A stretch of DNA of 37,091 nucleotides from Campylobacterota bacterium. GTDB lineage: Bacteria; Campylobacterota; Campylobacteria; Campylobacterales; Sulfurimonadaceae. The stretch covers positions 1 to 37,091 of the forward strand of contig JAUPLR010000071.1 of the NCBI GenBank assembly GCA_030836825.1, written 5' to 3'. This document shows, in pieces, positions 21,502-37,091 of this stretch. Each line of letters begins with the position of its first letter. Positions within the stretch are counted from its first letter, which is position 1. A program made the position numbers and the translations under genes. The notes beneath the pieces were generated by a model. That model was given only the letters and a program-made list of their open reading frames with translations, did no database searches and was not told the origin of the DNA.

Positions 21502-21516
21502 CGAAGAAATGGAAAA

Positions 21517-30166
<8,650 letters not shown>

Positions 30167-30252
30167 CTACCTCAATCAAGTTTGTAATCCCAAAGGGATG
30201 GATAAATGCAATGTCTATCTAGCTGAGTGACCTCAACCGTATAACGACGTAT

Positions 30253-30295
30253 GGGCACTTTCCCAAAGTGAAAAAATCAGCTCGGAAAAGTGCCC
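30253..30295 (-). promoter_or_regulatory. Long hairpin in rplL-rpoB gap (attenuator or RNase III-type processing element)
   Basis: GGGCACTTTCC...GGAAAAGTGCCC, 11-bp stem with one bulged base and no U tract. Confidence 0.6.
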
Positions 30296-30306
30296 TAGAA
30301 TTCAAC

Positions 30307-30322
30307 GGAGGGAAAACCCTCC
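30307..30322 (-). promoter_or_regulatory. Short hairpin immediately downstream of rplL
   Basis: GGAGGG-AAAA-CCCTCC perfect stem. Confidence 0.55.
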
Positions 30323-30335
30323 AGTCATAAAATGA

Positions 30336-30704
30336 TTATTTTACTTCTACTGTAGCGCCAGCTTCTTCAAGCTCTTTTTTAGCGGCTTCAGCGTCTTCTT
30401 TGTTGATTCCCTCTTTGAGTGTTGTTGGAGCACCATCAACCGCATCTTTTGCCTCTTTAAGACCAAGACCAGTAAGCGCACGTACTACTTTAATAACGTT
30501 GATTTTCTTTTCACCAGCGTCTTTAAGAATAACATCGAACTCAGTTTTTTCTTCTGCAGCTTCGACAACTACAGCGCCGCCAGCAACCGCTACGGGTTGA
30601 GCAGATACTCCGAATTTTTCTTCGAATTCTTTCACAAGCTCAGAAAGCTCAAGTACAGATAGGTTTGAGATAAACTCAAGAACGTCTTGTTTTGTAACAG
30701 CCAT
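30336..30704 (-). CDS. rplL: 50S ribosomal protein L7/L12
   Basis: ...[42 protein letters not shown]... Confidence 0.99.
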   Translation of the reverse strand: MAVTKQDVLEFISNLSVLELSELVKEFEEKFGVSAQPVAVAGGAVVVEAAEEKTEFDVILKDAGEKKINVIKVVRALTGLGLKEAKDAVDGAPTTLKEGINKEDAEAAKKELEEAGATVEVK

Positions 30705-30771
30705 TGTATTCTCCTAGATTTTTTTATTTTTTTATGCCGAAATTAACTTCGGCGTTAACGCAAAGCAGTGA

Positions 30772-31254
30772 TTAAGCCGCTTCTTCTTTTTTACGCTTAA
30801 GCGCATCGAGACCAATTGTGAAATTGCGTACTGGGCCCATCCAAACAGATGCCAACATACCGAGCAATTCTTCGCGACCTGGCAGGGTTGCAAATGTACG
30901 TACCTTAGCTTCATCAGCGACTTGACCGTCAATGTAAGCCGTACGAATCACAAATTTATCTTTTGCTTTTGCAAACTCAACCACTGTTTTAGATGCTGCG
31001 ATTGAATCAGCTCCCCAAACAAAAATGTTGGTGTCAGAAATAGCGATACCCGTCATATCTGCATTTGCTAAAGCAATTGAAGCAAGTGTATTTTTGATAA
31101 CTTGCACTTTTGTCTCTTTAGCGCGTGCAATATTACGTAATGATTCAAGTTCTGAAACAGTAAGTCCACGGTAATCACACATAACAACAGCAGCAGCAGA
31201 TTTAAACTCTGACGTAAGAGCATTAACGATTTCTGATTTTTGTGTTTTGTTCAT
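30772..31254 (-). CDS. rplJ: 50S ribosomal protein L10
   Basis: MNKTQKSEIVNALTSEFKSAAAVVMCDYRGLTVSELESLR... Confidence 0.97.
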   Translation of the reverse strand: MNKTQKSEIVNALTSEFKSAAAVVMCDYRGLTVSELESLRNIARAKETKVQVIKNTLASIALANADMTGIAISDTNIFVWGADSIAASKTVVEFAKAKDKFVIRTAYIDGQVADEAKVRTFATLPGREELLGMLASVWMGPVRNFTIGLDALKRKKEEAA

Positions 31255-31260
31255 AGTTTC

Positions 31261-31345
31261 TCCTTTCCAGACACAACTTCAAGCGGGGCAGAATACTCTG
31301 ATTAAGGCTTTCGCCCCCTACTGTCTTAAGTCCATAAAATAAATA
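31261..31345 (-). ncRNA. Ribosomal protein L10 leader (autoregulatory mRNA structure)
   Basis: Between rplA and rplJ; minus strand reads ...CTTAAGACAGTAGGGGGCGAAAGCCTTAATCAGAG...CTGCCCCGCTTG..., consistent with the GACAG-TAGG...CTTAAT core of the L10 leader family. Confidence 0.7.
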
Positions 31346-31354
31346 GTTTAATGA

Positions 31355-32050
31355 TTAACGAATGTCTAAAAGTTCTTGAATATCAAATTTAATAGCCGGA
31401 CTCATGGTTAATGAAAGTGCTGCATTTTTAATATAGCGACCTTTTGCGGTTGAAGGTTTTGCACGGTTTATAGCGCCAACGAACGCTCTGATATTTTCTT
31501 CAATATTTTTTGCAGCAAAGCTTATCTTACCCACACCGGCGTGAATGTTCCCTTTTTTGTCAACACGGAAATTTACTTGCCCGCCCTTAACATTAGAAAC
31601 AGCCTTAGCAATATCTGCTGTAACGGTACCTGTCTTAGGGTTAGGCATTATACCTTTTGGTCCAAGAATACGACCCACTTGACCAACAAGACCCATACAG
31701 TCAGGCGCAGCAACAACGATATCGAAGTTGATATTCCCTGATTTGATTTGATCCACTAGGTCTTCAGCACCAACAATGTCAGCACCGGCTGCTTTCGCTT
31801 CATCCGCTTTAGCACCTTTTGCAAATACTGCAACGCGAACCACTTTACCCGTACCGTGAGGAAGCACAACCGCGCCACGGATCATCTGGTCAGCGTGACG
31901 AGGATCAACATTTAGGTTAAGGGCAATTTCAACAGTTTCGTCAAATTTTGCCGATTTCAATTCCTCTAAAAAAACAGAGGCATCTGCGATACTGTAACTT
32001 TTTGCCAAGTCAACTTTTTCACTTAATAATTTGTAGCGTTTTCCTGCCAT
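31355..32050 (-). CDS. rplA: 50S ribosomal protein L1
   Basis: [24 protein letters not shown]...[15 protein letters not shown]. Confidence 0.98.
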   Translation of the reverse strand: MAGKRYKLLSEKVDLAKSYSIADASVFLEELKSAKFDETVEIALNLNVDPRHADQMIRGAVVLPHGTGKVVRVAVFAKGAKADEAKAAGADIVGAEDLVDQIKSGNINFDIVVAAPDCMGLVGQVGRILGPKGIMPNPKTGTVTADIAKAVSNVKGGQVNFRVDKKGNIHAGVGKISFAAKNIEENIRAFVGAINRAKPSTAKGRYIKNAALSLTMSPAIKFDIQELLDIR

Positions 32051-32115
32051 AATAATTCTCCATAAATAGAATCTGCCGCATAATTTAGTCTCTTTGCGGT
32101 CGAAGAGGTAGATCT

Positions 32116-32541
32116 TTAGTCGACGATGTCAACACCCATTGAACGTGCAGAACCTGTAATTGTTGCAATAGCAGCATCAACGTTATCTGTGTTCATGTCT
32201 TGTATCTTTTGCTTAACGATTTCCAGCAATTGCGCTTTAGTGATTTTACCCACTTTGTTTTTCATCGGATTATCAGTCCCTTTTTTAAGGCCAGCTGCTT
32301 TCATGATAAGAGCAGATGCCGGGGGCTGTTTTGTGATAAATGAAAACGTTTTATCTGCGTATACAGTAATAACTACAGGGAGTTTGAATCCTGCTTTATC
32401 TTTTGTACGCTCGTTGAACGCTTTACAAAATTCCATGATGTTAACACCACGTTGACCAAGGGCAGGACCAACCGGTGGAGCCGGATTAGCCGCGCCAGCT
32501 TGAACTTGCAACTTAATGTAACCTGTGATTTTCTTTGCCAT
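32116..32541 (-). CDS. rplK: 50S ribosomal protein L11
   Basis: [43 protein letters not shown]. Confidence 0.99.
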   Translation of the reverse strand: MAKKITGYIKLQVQAGAANPAPPVGPALGQRGVNIMEFCKAFNERTKDKAGFKLPVVITVYADKTFSFITKQPPASALIMKAAGLKKGTDNPMKNKVGKITKAQLLEIVKQKIQDMNTDNVDAAIATITGSARSMGVDIVD

Positions 32542-32562
32542 TTGTGCTTCCTTTTTTTGAGA

Positions 32563-33093
32563 TTAAATTATTTTTTCGACTTGCGTATACGAAATATCAA
32601 CCGGCGTGCTACGACCGAAGATAGAGACGTTGAGCTTCAACGTACCGTGTTCAAGATCGTATTCGTCAACAGTACCTGTAAAATTTGCAAATGGACCATC
32701 TATGATACGAACCATTTCACCATTATCAAAATAAACCTTTGGCTTAGGTGCCGCACGATTAGCGATACGATCCAAGATAACCGCGATATCATTATCGCTT
32801 AGCGGCGTGGGCTTACTACCCTCGCCAATGAAGCCTGCAACTCTTGGGAGAGACTGTATTTTGTGTTGCAAATCAACACTAAGTTCCATATTTGCAAATA
32901 CATACCCTGAATAAAGAGAACGCTCAGTGATTTTTTTCTTGCCATTTTTGACTTCGATAACATCTTCCGTAGGTACGATAACTTCCGTTATTGCCTCTTC
33001 CAGACGATTTTCAGCAATAATGTTTTCAATAGCCGCTTTTACGCTACGTTCACTGCCCGCATAGGTTTGAATTGAGTACCAAAGATGTGCCAT
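32563..33093 (-). CDS. nusG: Transcription termination/antitermination factor NusG
   Basis: MAHLWYSIQTYAGSERSVKAAIEN...VRIIDGPFANFTGTVDE. Confidence 0.98.
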   Translation of the reverse strand: MAHLWYSIQTYAGSERSVKAAIENIIAENRLEEAITEVIVPTEDVIEVKNGKKKITERSLYSGYVFANMELSVDLQHKIQSLPRVAGFIGEGSKPTPLSDNDIAVILDRIANRAAPKPKVYFDNGEMVRIIDGPFANFTGTVDEYDLEHGTLKLNVSIFGRSTPVDISYTQVEKII

Positions 33094-33102
33094 ATTTTTC
33101 CC

Positions 33103-33288
33103 TTAACCCAAAATTGCCGATAGCAATGACGACATAACAAAGTCGACCAATGCCAAAAATAAAACTACGAAAGTTACAACTACCAAAACAGCAATGAACG
33201 CCTGCTTTACTTGCGGCTTTGTTGGAAAAATAACTTTTGCCAGCTCAAGCTTTGCAAACCTTAGATAATCGTTTGTACTGTTTTTCAT
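33103..33288 (-). CDS. secE: Preprotein translocase subunit SecE
   Basis: MKNSTNDYLRFAKLELAKVIFPTKPQVKQAFIAVLVVVTFVVLFLALVDFVMS; start at 33288. Confidence 0.93.
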   Translation of the reverse strand: MKNSTNDYLRFAKLELAKVIFPTKPQVKQAFIAVLVVVTFVVLFLALVDFVMSSLLSAILG

Positions 33289-33352
33289 ACCATATTCCTT
33301 AGGACATTTCCAACGAATAAAGCCCGAAAGCATCATTGGTTTAAAATGCTTG

Positions 33353-33428
33353 TGGCAGGCCAGGGGGGATTCGAACCCGCAACCATCGGATTTGGAATCC
33401 GGCGCTCTACCATTGGAGCTACTGACCT
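33353..33428 (-). tRNA. tRNA-Trp(CCA)
   Basis: AGGTCAGTAGCTCCAATGGTAGAGCGCCGGATTCCAAATCCGATGGTTGCGGGTTCGAATCCCCCCTGGCCTGCCA; cloverleaf, encoded CCA. Confidence 0.96.
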
Positions 33429-33451
33429 ATAAAATCCCCAAAGGGGACAAC

Positions 33452-33604
33452 TTAAAGCTTTGCTTCTTTGTGAACCGTATGCTCACGGCAGAACTTACAG
33501 AACTTGTTTGCTGAGAATTTCTCAGTATGAGTTTTTTTATTCTTAGTAATGTGATAGTTACGACGTGTGCACTTTTCACAAGCCAAATGGATATTTTCGC
33601 GCAT
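33452..33604 (-). CDS. rpmG: 50S ribosomal protein L33
   Basis: 50 aa below the ORF-track cutoff: MRENIHLACEKCTRRNYHITKNKKTHTEKFSANKFCKFCREHTVHKEAKL. Confidence 0.97.
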   Translation of the reverse strand: MRENIHLACEKCTRRNYHITKNKKTHTEKFSANKFCKFCREHTVHKEAKL

Positions 33605-33619
33605 ATTAGACCTTATGTT

Positions 33620-33635
33620 CCGACCCTAGGGTCGG
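33620..33635 (-). promoter_or_regulatory. Perfect 16-bp palindrome between tuf and rpmG
   Basis: CCGACCCTAGGGTCGG; no U tract on minus, so a processing/attenuation hairpin or protein site. Confidence 0.55.
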
Positions 33636-33641
33636 GTAAAA

Positions 33642-34841
33642 TTATGCAAGGATTTTAGAAACAACACCTGCACCGACAGTACGTCCACCCTCACGGATAG
33701 CGAAACGAGTTCCCTCTTCCATTGCGATCGGGTGAATCAACTCAGCGAAAATTTTAACGTTATCGCCTGGCATAACCATTTCAGTACCTTCTTGCAAGGT
33801 GATAGCACCTGTACAATCCGTTGTACGAACATAAAATTGTGGACGGTAACCGTTAAAGAACGGAGTATGACGTCCACCCTCTTCTTTGCTTAATACGTAA
33901 ATCTCAGCCTCAAATTTTGTGTGAGGATTGATTGATTTAGGCTTACAAAGAACTTGACCACGCTCAACATCTTCTTTCTTAGTACCACGAAGCAAGATTC
34001 CGCAGTTATCGCCTGCTTCACCCATTTCCATTTCTTTACGGAACATTTCAACGCCGGTTACGGTAGTTGTTTGTGTATCACGGATACCAACGATTTCAAT
34101 CGTTTCGCCGATTTTGATAGTACCACGCTCGATACGACCCGTAACAACGGTTCCACGACCAGAGATTGAGAAAACGTCCTCTACTGGCATCAAGAAATCT
34201 TTGTCCATTTCACGAATTGGCTGAGGGATATAACGGTCTACTTCATCCATCAATTTAACGATTTTAGCAGCCCAGTCACCGATAATACCTTTTTTCGCTT
34301 CTTCAAGCGCTTGGTATGCAGAACCCGCTACGATTGGAGTATCGTCACCTGGGAAATCGTACATATCAAGAAGTTCACGAATTTCCATCTCAACGAGCTC
34401 AAGAAGCTCTTCATCATCAACCAAGTCTTCTTTATTCATGAAAACAACGATATATGGAACACCAACTTGACGTGAAAGCAAGATATGCTCACGCGTTTGT
34501 GGCATTGGGCCATCCGCTGCAGAAACAACAAGAATCGCGCCGTCCATTTGTGCAGCACCCGTAATCATGTTCTTAACATAGTCGGCGTGTCCAGGACAGT
34601 CAACGTGTGCATAGTGACGATTTTCTGTTTCGTACTCAACGTGTGAAGTAGCGATCGTAATCCCGCGCTCGCGCTCTTCTGGAGCGTTGTCGATTTGATC
34701 GTAGTCCATAAATTTGGCGCCCGTTTTAGTTGCCAAAACAGCGGTAATTGCTGCTGTCAACGTAGTTTTACCGTGGTCAACGTGACCGATAGTACCGATG
34801 TTACAGTGTGGTTTAGTACGCGTAAACTTTTCTTTTGCCAT
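33642..34841 (-). CDS. tuf: Elongation factor Tu
   Basis: [33 protein letters not shown]...; 399 aa. Confidence 0.99.
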   Translation of the reverse strand: MAKEKFTRTKPHCNIGTIGHVDHGKTTLTAAITAVLATKTGAKFMDYDQIDNAPEERERGITIATSHVEYETENRHYAHVDCPGHADYVKNMITGAAQMDGAILVVSAADGPMPQTREHILLSRQVGVPYIVVFMNKEDLVDDEELLELVEMEIRELLDMYDFPGDDTPIVAGSAYQALEEAKKGIIGDWAAKIVKLMDEVDRYIPQPIREMDKDFLMPVEDVFSISGRGTVVTGRIERGTIKIGETIEIVGIRDTQTTTVTGVEMFRKEMEMGEAGDNCGILLRGTKKEDVERGQVLCKPKSINPHTKFEAEIYVLSKEEGGRHTPFFNGYRPQFYVRTTDCTGAITLQEGTEMVMPGDNVKIFAELIHPIAMEEGTRFAIREGGRTVGAGVVSKILA

Positions 34842-34935
34842 AGTGTCCTCCGACTGAAATTTAAAATGAATTTGGAATTATACCAAAAAACAGCTGAAAT
34901 AGCTTTCAAGCTTTCAAAAAATTACAAATTATTGC

Positions 34936-35010
34936 TGGAGCTCACGAGCGGATTCGAACCGCCGACCTCTTCCTTAACAAGGAAGTGCTCTACCCCTGAG
35001 CCACGTGAGC
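34936..35010 (-). tRNA. tRNA with GTT (Asn) anticodon in a Thr-like body, at the position of thrT
   Basis: GCTCACG TG GCTC AGGGGTA GAGC A CTTCC TTGTTAA GGAAG AGGTC GGCGG TTCGAAT CCGCT CGTGAGC T CCA; full cloverleaf, anticodon GTT, G1-C72, C2-G71, U73. Confidence 0.9.
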
Positions 35011-35107
35011 ATAAACAATGGTATATTTTGTATTTGGAAGCTTAAAAACTATTTTACGGTTTTAGGTAATTATGAAGTAATTTTATGAATTGTACTTCAG
35101 CTCCCAG

Positions 35108-35184
<77 letters not shown>

Positions 35185-35187
35185 AGA

Positions 35188-35273
<86 letters not shown>

Positions 35274-35319
35274 ACGGCCTAATCTGGTCTAACACTGATA
35301 ATATTCCGATTTCGTTCAA

Positions 35320-35396
35320 TGGTGCCGGCACGAGGACTTGAACCCCGGGCCTGCTGATTACAAATCAGCTGCTCTAGCCAACTGAGCTATGCCGGC
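35320..35396 (-). tRNA. tRNA-Thr(TGT)
   Basis: GCCGGCATAGCTCAGTTGGCTAGAGCAGCTGATTTGTAATCAGCAGGCCCGGGGTTCAAGTCCTCGTGCCGGCACCA. Confidence 0.96.
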
Positions 35397-35459
35397 ATTG
35401 GCGAAATGGAGCTGAAATTATACATACATTTAGTTTAAAAGTCAATAGCTATTTGCAAT

Positions 35460-36197
35460 TCATTCGATTGTGTAGATAATCTCATTTTTTTTATCGGTTT
35501 TAACGGCCTCACAAAAGGTAAGTCCATCAATCTTAAGGCGCGCAAAATCCTCTAGCGATTGGATGTTATTTTTTGCAACAGCTCGTAATACTAAGCCTCG
35601 ATAGGCTTTTGCCCAGTGACTGACTACTTTGCCTTCTTTGAGAAACTTTAGTGTCATTGGAACATTTTTTGACGTATAAAATTTATCATAGAATCCTGCA
35701 CGTAAGTCCAGCACTTCTTGATCACCAATCCATTCATCCAACGAATCTGTAAAATATTTTTTGTAAAACTTTTCCGGTGCCATTGAACCTATCGCGGAAC
35801 CTTGCTTGAGTTTATAATCAGGGATAAAGTCGCCTGCACCTATTGGACCAAAAAGATTTGAGAAGAGTATGACGTTATGATCTATATAAGCTTGTTGTGA
35901 CGCCTCTAAATTGATATACGCAAGGTAGTCATAGGCCACACCGTCATAACGCTCTATCGCTTTCATAGTCGGTGCGTGATCAAATGGAGTTTTATACCGC
36001 TCAAACTCTTTTTCGTCTTTGATGCCAAAAAGTTCTTTCAAATGTTCGTAATCGCCCTCTTGCACCACTTTTTCGTATGCCAAGATGACTTCAAAACGTT
36101 TTTCATAAAGCGCGGGAAAGAGGAGCGAGGCACTGCTTAAACGGGGAGAGTCTCCTCCTAGTCGTTTTCCTTCACTTGGGGCGAATAAAATAATCAC
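35460..36197 (-). CDS. yaaA: YaaA family (DUF328) peroxide-stress protein
   Basis: MIILFAPSEGKRLGGDSPRLSSA...LFSNLFGPIGAGDFIPDYKLKQGS...VVSHWAKAYRGLVLRAVAKN. Confidence 0.85.
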   Translation of the reverse strand: MIILFAPSEGKRLGGDSPRLSSASLLFPALYEKRFEVILAYEKVVQEGDYEHLKELFGIKDEKEFERYKTPFDHAPTMKAIERYDGVAYDYLAYINLEASQQAYIDHNVILFSNLFGPIGAGDFIPDYKLKQGSAIGSMAPEKFYKKYFTDSLDEWIGDQEVLDLRAGFYDKFYTSKNVPMTLKFLKEGKVVSHWAKAYRGLVLRAVAKNNIQSLEDFARLKIDGLTFCEAVKTDKKNEIIYTIE

Positions 36198-36264
36198 GAT
36201 TTAAAAATACGCCACAATGGTGGCATAGCTGATAAAAAACATAGCACTGTTCATTCTCTGATCT

Positions 36265-37091
36265 TTAAATCAGCCCTTTTCGTTTGAAAATATAAATTGG
36301 CAAAATAGAAGAACAAATCATCAAAATGACGGACACTCCATAGCCATACTCCCAATTCAGCTCCGGCATAATCTGAAAATTCATCCCATAAATACTGGCG
36401 ATCAACGTTGGCGGCAAGAAAATAACATTCACAATTGTAAAAATTTTAATGACTTTATTTTGCTGAATGCTCAAAAGACCAACAAAAACATTTTGTAAAT
36501 AGTCAAGTCGTTGAAAATTGAAATCGGTGTAATCCACAAGCGACTTAATATCCTTGAGCATGATTGTGACGTCATTTTTCAATGAGGGTTTGTATTTATC
36601 GGATTTTAAGAATGAGCTCAAAATACGCTGTTTATCTGTCAGACTTTCTCGGATTTGCATATTTAAATCTTCAAAAGAGGAAATTTTTTCCAAGATCTCT
36701 TCGTCATCATTTTTATAATCGGTAAAGACGTGCTTACGAATTCTCGCGATATCTCGTGAAAGTTTTTCAATAATGTCCGCATCCGCATCAATACGAATAT
36801 CCAATAGATTACAAAAAACATCATAACCGCTGTCAAATTGCTGGGGCGTTGCGTAAACTTTACGATTAAATTCTTCAAACGTATACAAAGTCGCATAACG
36901 AATCGAAATTAGAAGCTCTCGATAAAGGATAAAAGAGACCGTTTCATTGAAAGAGTTCTGGTTTGAGCTGATCAAAAAGTAGCTGTTAATTTCAATCTTG
37001 TCATTTTCTTCCCAATAACGCGAGCTGATCTCAATTTCTTCCGTTTCTTGTTTCGTCGGAAATTTAATCCCGAAGGTATTTTCGATAAAAA
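36265..37091 (-). CDS. corA: CorA-like Mg2+/Co2+ transporter, 5' truncated by window edge
   Basis: C-terminal two TMs with IYGMNF (GMN signature); frame open to the window end (...FIENTFGIKFPTKQETEEIEISSRYWEENDKIEINSYFLISSNQN). Confidence 0.92.
   Translation of the reverse strand, partial: FIENTFGIKFPTKQETEEIEISSRYWEENDKIEINSYFLISSNQNSFNETVSFILYRELLISIRYATLYTFEEFNRKVYATPQQFDSGYDVFCNLLDIRIDADADIIEKLSRDIARIRKHVFTDYKNDDEEILEKISSFEDLNMQIRESLTDKQRILSSFLKSDKYKPSLKNDVTIMLKDIKSLVDYTDFNFQRLDYLQNVFVGLLSIQQNKVIKIFTIVNVIFLPPTLIASIYGMNFQIMPELNWEYGYGVSVILMICSSILPIYIFKRKGLI

Noticed and set aside
32051-32115. CCGCA...TGCGG hairpin between rplK and rplA as an L1 autoregulatory site
   Set aside because: Only a 5-bp stem and no clear match to the L1-binding motif; too weak to call.
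36265-36975. corA start at 36975 as given in the ORF track
   Set aside because: The codon there is TTG inside a frame that stays open to the window edge; the gene is truncated, not short.

Overview
The window is almost entirely core chromosome of a Campylobacterota (epsilonproteobacterial, Sulfurimonas/Sulfuricurvum-like) bacterium. The assignment rests on gene order and protein sequence only. Left half: partial bioF-like aminotransferase, maf, small membrane protein, alaS, leuA, murG and ftsW/rodA-like (minus); flgB-flgC-fliE-pbp2 (plus) behind a clear sigma-54 site; a lipoprotein and panC (minus); prfB-bpt-glsA (plus). Right half: the minus-strand translation/transcription super-operon, read as tRNA-Thr/Tyr/Gly/(GTT)-tuf-rpmG-tRNA-Trp-secE-nusG-rplK-rplA-rplJ-rplL-rpoB-rpoC-[accessory insert]-rpsL-rpsG-fusA, then (upstream) yaaA and a truncated corA. 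Accessory material is limited to two unrelated copies of a DUF4160-like/DUF2442-like gene pair (about 4.6-5.2 kb and 20.0-20.5 kb) and a HicAB module with gene debris. The second pair and HicAB lie between rpoC and rpsL, which are normally near neighbours. The most unusual signal is the tRNA just upstream of tuf. Its body and location look like tRNA-Thr(GGT), but the anticodon reads GTT (Asn). All family calls come from motif recognition without database searches.
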